Source: Calothrix membranacea FACHB-236 (GTDB taxonomy: Bacteria; Cyanobacteriota; Cyanobacteriia; Cyanobacteriales; Nostocaceae). From it: DNA of 33,061 nt. Positions within the stretch are counted from its first letter, which is position 1. The number at the start of each line of letters is the position of its first letter. The position numbers were made by a program, and so were the translations under genes. The DNA is taken from positions 1-33,061 of the forward strand of contig NZ_JACJPX010000085.1 in assembly GCF_014696315.1 (NCBI RefSeq). The letters are read 5' to 3'. The notes below the pieces were generated by a model, which made no database searches, was not told the DNA's origin, and saw only the letters and a program-made list of their open reading frames with translations. This document shows positions 22,837 to 33,028 of the stretch, piece by piece.

Positions 22837-25800
22837 TTAAAAACCTTTGATTAATAATTCTAGATAATTAATATTATCTTGATAACTTAAATAGTCATTA
22901 TAATTCCCACTAAATTCACAGGGAGTGAATCCATCATAGTAAAGTTGACTGCGGTAAAACCAAGAGGAATTTTCAATAACTTTATAAGACTTATCACTAA
23001 CATTATATGTAGAAGATGTAGCATAAAATTCATCTTCATCTTGATATTTGTATTCATCTTCATACTCATCATCTACATCCTCATACTCATCATTTATTTG
23101 ATAAATCTTATGGATACTATGTGATGTACTAGACAGATTATTTCCATACTCAAAACTTGATTTTTCAGATAATTTGGATGTAGATATCTCCTTCTTAGGT
23201 TCTAATATTGGTTTAGGTTTTATATCTACTTGTGTGCTGAAAGTTTCCCGTGAAGTAATTTGTGGGGCATTAACTACGGTTATATTAGCAGAGTTGCTAA
23301 TGATCCCAACAGTGGCAGTAACAGTAATATTTTTATATTTATCATCTACAGATAAAGTACCGTTAGAGCTGATACTGCCACCTGTTGTCTTCCAAACTAC
23401 GTTACTAACCTGTATTTCATGGTAGTGCTGGTCTAAACCTATGACTTTAAAATTAATCTTTTCATAGGGTTTAAGCTGTACTTTATAAGGAGAAATTTCT
23501 AAGTATCTTAAAACAGGTAGAACTGTAACTTCTGCGGAGGTGCTAACATAAGCTTTTGCCTGCTTAAAACTCAATTTACTAATAAATAGAAGAGTGCGGA
23601 AAATTAGTTTATTAATAGATTTATGTATCCATGCTTGTAAAGACACCTCAAAATTATCTATTAATGTAGATGTAGCACTAACTTCAGATAAATCTTCTGT
23701 ACTTTCCTCAGAAGTATATTTATCTTGTACTTGTGCCAAAACACGAAGAAGATAAGATAACAGTCTTATCGAAATACCAACGTTAACGAGTAATATTCTT
23801 GTCTTTTTGTTGAATTTATAGTTTAAACGAGAGCTTGCAGTTACCCAAAATAAACCCTTAGCATTAAAATCAGCAATGAACTTACCATTTTGGTCAATTT
23901 CACCACCACTTGCTTCCCATAAAATTTCTCCTGGATCAATCTTCTCACCGTACTGATCAAAACCAATGACACTAAAAATTTGACTTTCATTAGGTTTCAG
24001 TTGTACAGCAGGTGGAGAAATCTGCAATTTTCTTAATATCGGCAGCAAAGTTACATCAGCTGATTTGTGAATATTACCAACCGAGGCAGTAACAGTGACC
24101 TTTCTGTGGCTATAATCACCTTGGAATAATCCCTGGCGGCTAATTGAACCTCCTTGGCTTGATTTCCAATCAACTATTTTAAGTGCTATTTCAGCATTTT
24201 GCTGGTCAAAACCAACAGCAGTAAAAGTTTGAGTTGCTTCAGGTTCTAGCTGTATTTGAGGAGGAAAAATATCTAATCGTTTTAAGACTGAAGGAACAAT
24301 AACATCAGCAGAGACACTTAATTTTCCAACAGTAGCAGTAATGGTAAATTGACCTTTTTGATTGCTATCAGTAAAGTAGTTACCATTTTGCTCAATACTA
24401 CCACCTGTTGCTTTCCAATTTATTCCACTGATAGAGATCGCATTCCCGCGCTGATCCAAACCTATTAGCTCGAAATGCTGGAATGTCTCAGGAGACATTA
24501 CAATTTGTTCTGGGGAAATCATAAGTTGAGTCAGTCTCGAAGGTTCAATTACCTTGAAACTGGCTGTACCTACAATATTTCCTAAGCTTGCAGTTACTGT
24601 GATATTCGCATCTTTGTCAACTGCTACAAAGGTTCCATCAGGATATATCTTGCCTTCAGTTGTTTGCCAACAGATATTTTTGATTTTGACTTCGTTTCTA
24701 AATTGATCAAATCCCCTAACCTTCAAATTAAGCCGTTCATTCGGTTTAATTTGCATCCTGTGTGGCTCAATTTCTAAACTTGTCAAAACCGGAAGCAACC
24801 TGACACAAGCCACATCACTTAAATTCCCTATGGAAGCGGTGATGTGAACTATATCTGTTTCGTCACTACCTATGAAAGTACCGTCGTCATTAATCTGTCC
24901 TCCTGATGTACATTGCCAATCAACTCTTGTTGTGGGAATTTCATCTCCTACCTGGTCAAATCCTATGACACTAAAGGTTTGGATTTGATTGGGTTCAATT
25001 TGTAAGTTCTTGGGAAAAATTTCTAACCGTTGCAAAACTACAGGTATAGCAACTTTAGCAGTAGCACTTATATTGTGTTCAATTGCACTAGCTGAGATGC
25101 TAAAGTCACCCTTAGCATTGTCAGTAACTATGAAATTTATGTCTTGATCAATTGTTCCACCTGTGGCACTCCAAGCTATTTTCCCAGTTGCGATCGCATT
25201 ACCACGTTGGTCTAAACCTCTAACGCTAAAGCGTTGATGTTCACCAGGTTTCATTTCAATTTGTTGGGGTGAAATGACTAATGTAGTTAATTTCGCAGGT
25301 TCAATAAAATTAAGGGTTGTAGAGCTACTAATATCTCCAACACTAGCAGTGACAGTAATTTTTTGCTCTTGGTAACTTGCTTCCAATCTACCGTCGGGAG
25401 AAATTGTCCCACCTGTTGCATACCAAGAAATTTCTTTGATATTGATATTGTTACCATACTGATCCACACCTTGGACAGTAAAATGTAAACTTTGCCCGAA
25501 CTCTAGAGTTGGTTGTAAAGGTGAAATAATTAATTTTTGAAGCTTTGGTGCTTCAATTAGTGTGACTAAGCCAGAGGCTGTTACTGCTTCTACATTTGCT
25601 GTAATTGTAAATGCGCCAGGGTTTTGTCCTGCATGGAAAGTTCCATCAGCATCAATAGCGCCACCTGTTGCTTGCCACAACACTTTTTCTACAGTAATTT
25701 CGGAACCTCGCTGATCGAAACCTCTGATTTTCAAAATCTGAGTTTTACCACACTCCAACTTTGTTTGTTGAGGTATAATAACTAATTTTGTCAATTTGGG

Positions 25801-27426
25801 AAGTTCGATAATAGTAACTGATGCAGAAATGTGAAATATTTCTGTTGTAGCTGTAACTTTAAATTTACCCTCTTTTTGACCTGCTATAAATAAGCCATTT
25901 TGATAAATCTCTCCACCTTCTGCCTGCCATAATAACTTTTCGACATTAATCTCTCGACTATATTGGTCAAGTCCTTTAATACTAAAAGTTTGGCTCTGAC
26001 CACATTCCATCTTTAGTTGAGAGGGAAAAATTGATAACGAGCTTAATCTTGGTTCAGAACAACCCTTGAGAGGATGGAGTAATTGACCTGTATGTAAATT
26101 CCAAAGTTTGATCCAGTCATTACTGGCAGTGGCAAGAATTTTGCCATCAGAACTGATAGCAGCAGAATCAACAAAGCCAGCGTGACCTACCCAATTACGA
26201 ACTAATTGCTTTGTTTGAGCATCCCACTGCTTTATTGTATTATCGTCACTCACACTGATAATAGTGTTACCATCAGCACTGATAAGGATATTATTGACTG
26301 AATCGTATAAATTTGTATCAATAAACTTGCAAAATTTTAAATCAGAAATATTTAATTTTAATGTATCGTTATCTCTTGTGCTAAGTAGGTTGACTAATCC
26401 AAGTAATAGCGCACCAAGCCAAAAAAAATCTCCCACGGTCAATTTACTAATTACAAATAAAGTTATTAACCCTATAATTTGGCTAATTAATCCTGGTTTT
26501 TCTAATTTAAAATATTTTGATTTATTGCCACTATCGGAATCCGAACGCAAAATTTTAATATTTCCATCACGACTTCCACTTATCAATAAGTTGCTATCTT
26601 GACTAATACTGACTGCTTTTACCCAATCTACATGCTGTTCTAAGCTGCGATATAATTTTCCTGATTGTAGATTCCATAATTTAACCGTATTATCTGTACT
26701 ACCACTAACAATAGCTTTGCCATTTGAGCTAATTGCTAGGCTCAAGACTGAACCAGAATGCTTCAACAGCGTATGTTGCAATTGATTTGTATCAAAATTC
26801 CAGATTTTTATTGTTTTATCGGCACTCGCAGTGATTAAAGTTTTGCCATCAGGTGTGATAGCGACAGCACTAACCCAGTTGGAATGAGCATTTATTTGTC
26901 GAATTAATAGCCCAGTTTTTAAATTCCAAAATTTAACATTTTTGTCTGCACTACCACTGACAAGAGTATTACCGTCTGGACTAATAGCCACGGATAAAAC
27001 CCAATGAGAATGCCCATTAATGGTGCGAAGCAATTCTCCTGTCTGTAAATTCCAAACCCAAATTTTTTGCCAACTTCCGCCTACTAGAATTTGGTTATCA
27101 TGACTAATAGCAACACACGCAATTGTGTCTGTGGGAAAGATCCGCTTAGAGGAGTTTGCTTCTTGAGAATTTTTGCGGAGATAAGGATTGTATTGATGGA
27201 GTATCCAGTAAGCCGATTGTCGTATTTTTTCCGATTGATCCTGCAAAGCCTGCTGCGTAAACAAATCAAACCCTTCCTGACCTAGTGTCAGTGCTTCTTC
27301 TAAAGCCATGAGTCTCTGCTGTTCACAATTGTCTGCTAAACGCTGCTTGACATCTGCTAGCCGTGCAGATTCTTTTGATTTGTTAGCCATTTCTTCTTGT
27401 CGATGCACTAGTCTCAGTATTCCCAT
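22837..27426 (-). CDS. WD40 propeller plus ten Ig-like repeats, 1529 aa
   Basis: An N-terminal charged helical region (1-95) is followed by seven WD40 blades (about 98-456; WVWNLQTGELLRTINGH, VKFWNLKTG, IKIWNFDTN, VKLWNLQSG and so on). Between blades five and six, residues about 300-360 form a hydrophobic hairpin (LISQIIGLITLFVISKL, then WLGALLLGLVNLL). From about 461 follow ten Ig-like units of about 80 residues with the pattern LxxLxIxP, GxDQxGxxI, W-ATGG-I-xxG and ITVTASxG. Unit nine is split by an insert of roughly 90 residues containing two hydrophobic helices. The C-terminus is acidic (DEYEDVDDEYEDEYKYQDED), then aromatic. There is no signal peptide and no enzyme motif; it may be a scaffold or adhesion-like protein. 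MANKSK at residue 13 is an alternative start. Confidence 0.85.
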   Translation of the reverse strand: MGILRLVHRQEEMANKSKESARLADVKQRLADNCEQQRLMALEEALTLGQEGFDLFTQQALQDQSEKIRQSAYWILHQYNPYLRKNSQEANSSKRIFPTDTIACVAISHDNQILVGGSWQKIWVWNLQTGELLRTINGHSHWVLSVAISPDGNTLVSGSADKNVKFWNLKTGLLIRQINAHSNWVSAVAITPDGKTLITASADKTIKIWNFDTNQLQHTLLKHSGSVLSLAISSNGKAIVSGSTDNTVKLWNLQSGKLYRSLEQHVDWVKAVSISQDSNLLISGSRDGNIKILRSDSDSGNKSKYFKLEKPGLISQIIGLITLFVISKLTVGDFFWLGALLLGLVNLLSTRDNDTLKLNISDLKFCKFIDTNLYDSVNNILISADGNTIISVSDDNTIKQWDAQTKQLVRNWVGHAGFVDSAAISSDGKILATASNDWIKLWNLHTGQLLHPLKGCSEPRLSSLSIFPSQLKMECGQSQTFSIKGLDQYSREINVEKLLWQAEGGEIYQNGLFIAGQKEGKFKVTATTEIFHISASVTIIELPKLTKLVIIPQQTKLECGKTQILKIRGFDQRGSEITVEKVLWQATGGAIDADGTFHAGQNPGAFTITANVEAVTASGLVTLIEAPKLQKLIISPLQPTLEFGQSLHFTVQGVDQYGNNINIKEISWYATGGTISPDGRLEASYQEQKITVTASVGDISSSTTLNFIEPAKLTTLVISPQQIEMKPGEHQRFSVRGLDQRGNAIATGKIAWSATGGTIDQDINFIVTDNAKGDFSISASAIEHNISATAKVAIPVVLQRLEIFPKNLQIEPNQIQTFSVIGFDQVGDEIPTTRVDWQCTSGGQINDDGTFIGSDETDIVHITASIGNLSDVACVRLLPVLTSLEIEPHRMQIKPNERLNLKVRGFDQFRNEVKIKNICWQTTEGKIYPDGTFVAVDKDANITVTASLGNIVGTASFKVIEPSRLTQLMISPEQIVMSPETFQHFELIGLDQRGNAISISGINWKATGGSIEQNGNYFTDSNQKGQFTITATVGKLSVSADVIVPSVLKRLDIFPPQIQLEPEATQTFTAVGFDQQNAEIALKIVDWKSSQGGSISRQGLFQGDYSHRKVTVTASVGNIHKSADVTLLPILRKLQISPPAVQLKPNESQIFSVIGFDQYGEKIDPGEILWEASGGEIDQNGKFIADFNAKGLFWVTASSRLNYKFNKKTRILLVNVGISIRLLSYLLRVLAQVQDKYTSEESTEDLSEVSATSTLIDNFEVSLQAWIHKSINKLIFRTLLFISKLSFKQAKAYVSTSAEVTVLPVLRYLEISPYKVQLKPYEKINFKVIGLDQHYHEIQVSNVVWKTTGGSISSNGTLSVDDKYKNITVTATVGIISNSANITVVNAPQITSRETFSTQVDIKPKPILEPKKEISTSKLSEKSSFEYGNNLSSTSHSIHKIYQINDEYEDVDDEYEDEYKYQDEDEFYATSSTYNVSDKSYKVIENSSWFYRSQLYYDGFTPCEFSGNYNDYLSYQDNINYLELLIKGF

Positions 27427-27709
27427 TTATGAGGCTGTATCAACAATGCCTCAATAGTGCTGAGATTAGTGGCATGGATTAAGAAGGAATTATGCACAAT
27501 CAATAAACACCACATTTTTGATTGGTGCTTAAGTTCTAGTTCTGTAAATGCGATCGCACTCCTTGTTAACTCACAAACTAGCTAAATGCCTCAACTTCCT
27601 TACCTAAGCATCATCATGGCTCAGGGTAAGGACTTGAGAACCAGTGTTGTACCTCAGATTATCACGCTCAATCTGAATCTTGCTTGCGGTTATCAGGACT
27701 ATGGTGAAC

Positions 27710-28414
27710 TCAATAACTTCCCAGGGGGGAACGGTTCAACTCATCCTTATAAAATTTCCAATTGGGGAGAAATTTATTCATCAAAGCCACAAAGCGATCG
27801 CCATGATTGCGTTCTAACAGATGTACCATTTCATGAACTACAACGTATTCTAGGCACTGCTTGTCTTTTTTCGATAGTTCCAGGTTGAGCCAGATGCGTT
27901 TGGCTTGAATGTTGCAGGTTCCCCATTTGGTTTTCATTAGTTTTACCCCCCAGTCCTCAACCTGAACTCCCATGTTCTTTTGCCATTTGGCGATTAATGA
28001 GGGAATATCTTGTTTTAACTGCTGTCGATACCAGGACATCATCACTTGTTGGCGTTGCGCTTCATCACTTCCTGGCTTGACATAAAGGTCAATATATGTA
28101 TTATTTCTAATTTCTACTTTGGGAGTTCCCTGACAATAAATTACATTTAGTAAATAGCGTTTACCTTGAAAATAATGGCTTTCACCAGAGACAAATTCTC
28201 TGGGTGATTGGCGTTCTTGTGTTTCAAAGTTAGCTTGATGCTTTTTAATCCAGGCTAATTTGGAGATAGCGAATAAACGCACAGCTTCGTCATCCAGGTG
28301 TAAGGGTGTGGCGATACGTACTCGACCATCAGGGGGGTAAACTGCCAAGTGCAGGTTTTTAATGTCTTTTCTGGCAACGTCTATGACGAGTTCACCAACT
28401 GTAATTTGATGCAT
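27710..28414 (-). CDS. YgjP-like zinc metallopeptidase
   Basis: 234 residues of the YgjP/SprT-like (DUF45, often labelled M48) type. The zinc site is HEMVH at 194-198 with H204 in ERNHGDRF as the likely third ligand. KTKWGTCN (162-169) is the family's conserved segment before it. No membrane helices, so a soluble enzyme. The ATG follows the hsdR stop codon by a single base, which implies translational coupling. Genes of this family are often found directly next to type I restriction genes; their role there is not established. Proteolytic control of the restriction subunit is one possibility. Confidence 0.88.
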   Translation of the reverse strand: MHQITVGELVIDVARKDIKNLHLAVYPPDGRVRIATPLHLDDEAVRLFAISKLAWIKKHQANFETQERQSPREFVSGESHYFQGKRYLLNVIYCQGTPKVEIRNNTYIDLYVKPGSDEAQRQQVMMSWYRQQLKQDIPSLIAKWQKNMGVQVEDWGVKLMKTKWGTCNIQAKRIWLNLELSKKDKQCLEYVVVHEMVHLLERNHGDRFVALMNKFLPNWKFYKDELNRSPLGSY

Positions 28415-28415
28415 C

Positions 28416-31400
28416 CTAATACTCGCTTTGGTTTTTGACTATTTCAAAAATGCGTTCTACATCTTCTAGAGAATCTAGATGTTGTTTAATGGCATTTTTT
28501 ACTTCGCGTTCTTTGATTTTGTTTCCCCGCCATCCATCTTTTTTGGTTTTGCGAATCGCTTCATCTATCGCTAGAGCTAATACTTCGTCTTGATTAAGGT
28601 TTTCGTATAAAGCCTGTTTAGCATCAGAGTTCAATGATTGAGGATACTCTGAGGAACTGCTGGGTTGAGCAACTTGTTTACTTAACTCAACAATTTTCTG
28701 CAAGTAAGCTTGATATTCTTGGGATGCTGTTTTTCTGGCTTGAATCAATTCGTCCAGCAATGTGGACATTTTCTCAAAATATTTCGGGTTAGTTGGTTGC
28801 TTGTCAATGATAACTTTGCGTAAGTTGTTTTCAATGGTTTCTGCTACTGCTGTTTTGTTCTGCTTGATGCCTTGGGGTAATGCGTTAACAGCATCAGCAC
28901 CCCTTTTGACTATCAACTCAACCAGTGTCATGTCGTCAAAGGTAGCAATAGTTTCGCTTTCTTCTGCACCAATGTAGTTATCTATTAAGTGGCGCATAGC
29001 GGGTTCATAGGCTTTTAAATCAATATAATCTCCACTGGCAAGTTTTACCTCAGCACGTACCTGTTCGTAATGCTTAACTTCTTGTTTAATAGTGTCGATT
29101 TCTGCTGTGCTGTACCCAGCTTGTACCATGTCATTAGAAAGGTTGGCATAGGCACGAACGAAAGCGGATGTGTATTTATACAGGGCAACACGCTTTTGCT
29201 GGTTGTCTTGAACGCTGTCTGGTTTGTCATTATCCCCGCAGAAATAGCGGATATAGGCAGGAGTATCTTGAGGTGGCTCTACAGGTTCGCAAAGGGCTTT
29301 AATAGCTTCTCTAGTCTCTTCTAGGCGTTCTCTGCCTTTTTCTAATCTGTCACTCAATAAGCCATCAACGTCGTCTACGTCATAATCTTCAAAAGCTTCT
29401 GAGGTATAGTCCTTAACTGATTTTTCTAAGCTTTTAAATAGGTCTTTGTAGTCGATAATATAGCCATATTCTTTATCTTCCCCATCTAAGCGATTGACAC
29501 GACAAACTGCTTGAAACAGTCCATGATCACGCATGGTTTTATCAATGTAGAGATAGGTAGCAGGAGGAGCATCAAAGCCTGTTAGAAGTTTGTCAACTAC
29601 TATCAGTAGCTTCATTTGGGCAGGTGATTTGATAAATTTCTCTTTAACTTCCTCCTCAAACTTCTCTGGACTTTTCCCATTCAGCATTTTTTTATAAATT
29701 TCGTATTGCTGGAGCTTTTGAGTGCGTTCATCGTTTCCGGTACTTTCGCCTTTAATGCTTTTCTCTGAGGCATCATAAGAGGTGATAATGGCGCATTTAG
29801 TAAAGTCTGCTGCTTGAAATAACTCATAATATTTACAAGCTTCGTAAATGCTACCTGCTACGAGAATGGCGTTACCCCGTCCACTTTGTAGTCTGTCTTT
29901 GGTTTCAAAATCTAGGATAATATCGCCGACAATTTTACTCAGGCGTGATTTAGAACTGAGGACTCTTTGCATAGTTCCCCAGCGTTGCTTAAGTAGGGTT
30001 TTCGCTTGTTCAGTTAAGCCTCTAGTTTTGGCTTCAAACCATTGGTCAATTTTGGTTTGGGAGGTAACATTTTGTTCTACTTTACGAGCTTCGTAGCGTA
30101 AATCTAGAACAACTTTATCTGTCACAGCTTCGTCAAATTTGTATGTGTGAATGTACTCCCCAAATATTTCTAGGCTATTCCGTTCATCTTTTTTGAGTAT
30201 GGGTGTACCAGTAAAGCCAATGAACAAGGCATGAGGCAAAATTTCCTTCATGGCTTTGTGCAATTTACCTGTTTGGGAGTGGGTGCGATGACACTCATCA
30301 ACAAAGACATAAATATCGCCTTTGACTTGGAAGTTCTGGGGTAAACTGCTCTTGAGTTGGGCTATGTAGTTGTCGTAACCACGTTGTTCTGCATTACTGT
30401 CTTTTCTGCCAAATTTATGGATTAAGGAGCAAAGTAACCAAGGGGTAGTATTATTCAGTTGGGTAATTAAGTCTTGACCACTTTTTGTGCGATAGATGTT
30501 TTCGTTAACACCTAAAAACACTCCTTCAATTTGCTCATCTAGTTCTTCCCTATCTGTCATAATTAAGACACGAGCATTAGGGTTATATTCCCGAATCCAT
30601 TTGGTAAGCCAAACCATAGTTAAGCTTTTACCACTGCCTTGGGTATGCCAGATAATGCCCCCTTCCTTACGGGAAAGATAAACTTGGGCTGCTTTGACAC
30701 CAAAATACTGATTATGTCGGCAGAGTTTTTTCACACCACAGTCAAAGACAACAAAATTGTGGATAACTTCGAGAAAGCGGGTTTTGTCGCAGAGTTGAAG
30801 TAGATGTCTATCTAAACGATTCTCGATGTCGCTGTAGGTGTCTTCTTTCCAAGTAAGGTAATATTTTTCTGCGGTTTCGATAGTACCATAGCGAAGTCCT
30901 TCGGTGTCATTACCTGCCATGACTAACTGCATGATGTTAAAAAAGGACTTGATAAATATAGAATTTTGATTATCGAGGTTTTGGCGGATACCTTCGGAGA
31001 CGGAGACGGTGCTGCGTTTAAGTTCCAGAACACCAAGGGCGATGCCATTGATGTATATAACTATATCTGGGCGTTTGGTATTTTCGCCTTTAACGGTGAC
31101 TTCTTCTGCGATCGCAAAATCATTTTCTAGAGGTTCTTCCCAGTCGATCAGCCAAACGGTTTGGGTGTTCTCGCCAACTTCTTCTTTGACATTAACCCCA
31201 TAGCGCAGGAGGCTATAAACTTGTTTGTTGATGTCATAAAGGCTTTTGCTTTGATCGCCTGCGACTTTGTTGAGTTCATACAAGGCTTTGGCGATCAGGC
31301 TGTTGCTGTAGCCTTGTTTGTCGCGGAGGAAGGCGGTGAGGATTTCCGTTTCGATGTTGCTGTTGTTAGGTCGGTCGTGCCAATCACCCAGATAGCGATA

Positions 31401-31472
31401 GTCTAATTGTTGCTCGAATAATTGCACAATGCGGTTTTGGGTTAGGCGTTCGCGTTGTCCGACCTGGCTCAT
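28416..31472 (-). CDS. hsdR: Type I restriction enzyme R subunit
   Basis: 1018 residues, a normal full length. The N-terminal PD-(D/E)xK nuclease shows D136 in RPDIVIY and E150/K152 in VLELKR. The superfamily 2 translocase has Walker A QGSGKS at 278-283, DECH at 392-395 and GFTGTPI as motif III. Motif VI-like [16 protein letters not shown] follows, and the C-terminal helical part would contact HsdM/HsdS. All key residues are present, so the subunit itself looks functional. It would cleave unmodified DNA together with HsdM and HsdS. It is preceded by a toxin-antitoxin pair and a truncated hsdS, and is coupled to the metallopeptidase downstream. No hsdM is in the window. Confidence 0.95.
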   Translation of the reverse strand: MSQVGQRERLTQNRIVQLFEQQLDYRYLGDWHDRPNNSNIETEILTAFLRDKQGYSNSLIAKALYELNKVAGDQSKSLYDINKQVYSLLRYGVNVKEEVGENTQTVWLIDWEEPLENDFAIAEEVTVKGENTKRPDIVIYINGIALGVLELKRSTVSVSEGIRQNLDNQNSIFIKSFFNIMQLVMAGNDTEGLRYGTIETAEKYYLTWKEDTYSDIENRLDRHLLQLCDKTRFLEVIHNFVVFDCGVKKLCRHNQYFGVKAAQVYLSRKEGGIIWHTQGSGKSLTMVWLTKWIREYNPNARVLIMTDREELDEQIEGVFLGVNENIYRTKSGQDLITQLNNTTPWLLCSLIHKFGRKDSNAEQRGYDNYIAQLKSSLPQNFQVKGDIYVFVDECHRTHSQTGKLHKAMKEILPHALFIGFTGTPILKKDERNSLEIFGEYIHTYKFDEAVTDKVVLDLRYEARKVEQNVTSQTKIDQWFEAKTRGLTEQAKTLLKQRWGTMQRVLSSKSRLSKIVGDIILDFETKDRLQSGRGNAILVAGSIYEACKYYELFQAADFTKCAIITSYDASEKSIKGESTGNDERTQKLQQYEIYKKMLNGKSPEKFEEEVKEKFIKSPAQMKLLIVVDKLLTGFDAPPATYLYIDKTMRDHGLFQAVCRVNRLDGEDKEYGYIIDYKDLFKSLEKSVKDYTSEAFEDYDVDDVDGLLSDRLEKGRERLEETREAIKALCEPVEPPQDTPAYIRYFCGDNDKPDSVQDNQQKRVALYKYTSAFVRAYANLSNDMVQAGYSTAEIDTIKQEVKHYEQVRAEVKLASGDYIDLKAYEPAMRHLIDNYIGAEESETIATFDDMTLVELIVKRGADAVNALPQGIKQNKTAVAETIENNLRKVIIDKQPTNPKYFEKMSTLLDELIQARKTASQEYQAYLQKIVELSKQVAQPSSSSEYPQSLNSDAKQALYENLNQDEVLALAIDEAIRKTKKDGWRGNKIKEREVKNAIKQHLDSLEDVERIFEIVKNQSEY

Positions 31473-31494
31473 AGCAACCCTCTTACTGTGATAA

Positions 31495-31570
31495 TCACGG
31501 ATTTACTCAGCTTTAAATATGACACTGTTAATCAAACTATGTCATCTTTATTTGTGTCATCCGTGAATTT
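31495..31570. repeat. Nested inverted repeats between vapC and hsdR
   Basis: TCACGGAT (31495-31502) and ATCCGTGA (31559-31566) enclose ATGACAC (31519-31525) and GTGTCAT (31554-31560). On the right the two arms are fused (GTGTCATCCGTGA); on the left they are separated by 16 bases. They lie in the spacer upstream of hsdR and may form a hairpin or operator. Confidence 0.5.
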
Positions 31571-31575
31571 TCTGT

Positions 31576-31980
31576 CTAGCTTAATGTTTGTAGCCAGGAA
31601 GTACCTGTAAGATTGGTATCGACTGTAGCTAAGGTCAACTGGTGGTGAATTGCTGTAGCGGCAATAAAGCGATCGCCTGGGTCTTGATGCGGTAGCTGAA
31701 TCTGACGGCTTAAAATAGCGATGTGGCGGTTAAGTGGAGCCTCACGAATTTCTAGGGTATTTAAGGCTAAATCAACCCATGCAACTGGATTAGGCTGTAA
31801 AGATATTCGTCCTTTTTCTGCTAAGAGTAGAGTTTCCCAGATACTAATTGGACTGAGCCAAAGTTCGGTTGTTACTGCTGCAATAGTGGTTTGAAGTTGA
31901 GGAGATAGGCGTTCGTTACCAAGTAAATACCAAAGCCAGATGTGGGTATCAAGTAAGAGCTTCACTGAAGTGCTTCCCAT
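31576..31980 (-). CDS. PIN-domain toxin, VapC-like
   Basis: A PIN-fold ribonuclease of up to 134 residues. The acidic active site is visible: D11 in LLLDTHIWLW, E49 in ISIWETLLLA, D100/D103 in DPGDRFIAATA and D121 in TVDTNL. VapC toxins cleave tRNA or rRNA and are held by the antitoxin. Two starts are possible: ATG at 31980, overlapping the antitoxin gene by 19 bases, or GTG at 31965, giving a four-base GTGA overlap with the antitoxin stop. Either way the pair is translationally coupled. It sits inside the restriction locus between hsdS and hsdR. Confidence 0.88.
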   Translation of the reverse strand: MGSTSVKLLLDTHIWLWYLLGNERLSPQLQTTIAAVTTELWLSPISIWETLLLAEKGRISLQPNPVAWVDLALNTLEIREAPLNRHIAILSRQIQLPHQDPGDRFIAATAIHHQLTLATVDTNLTGTSWLQTLS

Positions 31981-32198
31981 GTGGTAGCAGGGATTACTGG
32001 AGCAATCACGTCTCCCAATATTTCGCCGCTACCCTTCATTGCTCCAAATGCTGGGCGGTGGGGTTGAGGGGTGGCAGGATAGATAATAACTAAGGGTTCC
32101 CCGTCGTGGGTGACGGTTACGGGTGTTTTGGTGCGTTGTATTTCTGCAAATATTTGTTGGAGCGTTTCGGGTAATTCGCTGGTAGCAATGTGTTCCAT
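31962..32198 (-). CDS. Phd/YefM-type antitoxin
   Basis: 78 residues. The N-terminal half fits the Phd/YefM DNA-binding dimer (TSELPETLQQIFAEIQRTK, then TPVTVTHDGEPLVIIYP). The C-terminal part (GAMKGSGEILGDVIAP) is the flexible toxin-binding tail, with the MKGS pattern seen in partners of PIN toxins. It lies directly upstream of and overlapping the toxin gene, the normal order for such modules. It probably represses its own promoter between 32199 and 32263. Confidence 0.85.
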   Translation of the reverse strand: MEHIATSELPETLQQIFAEIQRTKTPVTVTHDGEPLVIIYPATPQPHRPAFGAMKGSGEILGDVIAPVIPATTWEALQ

Positions 32199-32263
32199 AG
32201 TATGGTTTAGCTTTTGTTCTTGCTTTTATTCTAGAGATTGGCGGTTGAAAACCCTAACGTTGA

Positions 32264-32959
32264 TCAAGAACTGCTAATTAGTCTCGTTTTTCCGGTGAGA
32301 AGTTCTTGCATCATGCCCTGTTTTATGGCTTTGTATTTATCGCGCTTTTGTTCTAAGGCTGTGATTTCTGCATCCATGTCGCTGAGAACTTGGGCGATCG
32401 CTTTTTGTTCAGTAAGAGAAGGGATAGGAATAGGCATGAATTTGAGAGACCCAGCATTTACATTTTTCTGTCCTCCTCCAATTTGATTAACTTCAAAAAA
32501 GCTCTGCCCTATTTCAGAGTTGATAAAGTAGCAAAGAAAATTACTTCTAATATTTTGTATTTTTGGTCTAACAATCAAAGTAGTAAAACTTTGTGAGCCT
32601 TCATACTTATCTGGAATGATGCAGGCTGTTCCAGGATAACCTGTCCTGGCAATTAGTAAATCTCCTGATTTTAGTCGTTTATTTTTGAAAAGCTCCTCAT
32701 ATTTTTCTTTGATATACAGAATATCTCTGTCATCTAAATACCCATCTTTAATATTTTGATTTCTAAATAAAATTATTCCTTTTGCTGAATATGCATGAGT
32801 TGCAGCACTTGCAATTCCTACCATGATTCTCTCAGAAATGTCTTCTAAATTTTTCACCTCCCACTCGCCGCTAAAACCGGGCAGCCGTTTTTTGCCCGTG
32901 AGGAGTTGCTGCATCGTGCCTTGCTTGGTGTTACTCTTTTTGATGATGAGGCGATCGCA
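32264..32959 (-). pseudogene. hsdS: 5'-truncated type I specificity subunit
   Basis: The C-terminal half of HsdS. The open frame runs from just after an in-frame TAG (32960-32962). It begins RLIIKKSNTKQGTMQQLL, which is the end of the central conserved helix of HsdS, not a protein start. Then follow LTGKKRLPGFSGEWE, one target-recognition domain (VGIASAATHAYSAKGI, then GDLLIARTGYPG and FKFMPIPIPS-like LKFMPIPIP) and the second conserved helix (ALEQKRDKYKAIKQGMMQ), ending ELLTGKTRL. An ATG at 32914 could start a 216-residue half-subunit. Half-length HsdS proteins can dimerise to give a palindromic specificity, so some function is possible. The break coincides with the start of other DNA at about 32,960. 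Confidence 0.8.
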
Positions 32960-33028
32960 CTAGACATCTCCGAAATAGTAATGTTATGTGCTAAAAGAAT
33001 ATAATAGATGTTTTTTTACACCAGAATT

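Noticed and set aside
24002-24007. Other TGTACA hexamers (also 16752-16757 and 20199-20204) as possible transposon right ends
   Set aside because: They lie within coding sequence (16752 in the gene fragment outside the element) and lack neighbouring inverted TGTC repeats or a TTTAA duplication.
27586-27888. 100-codon frame on the plus strand
   Set aside because: Its second half is antisense to the metallopeptidase gene with the zinc motif. No ribosome site, and the composition is that of a shadow frame.
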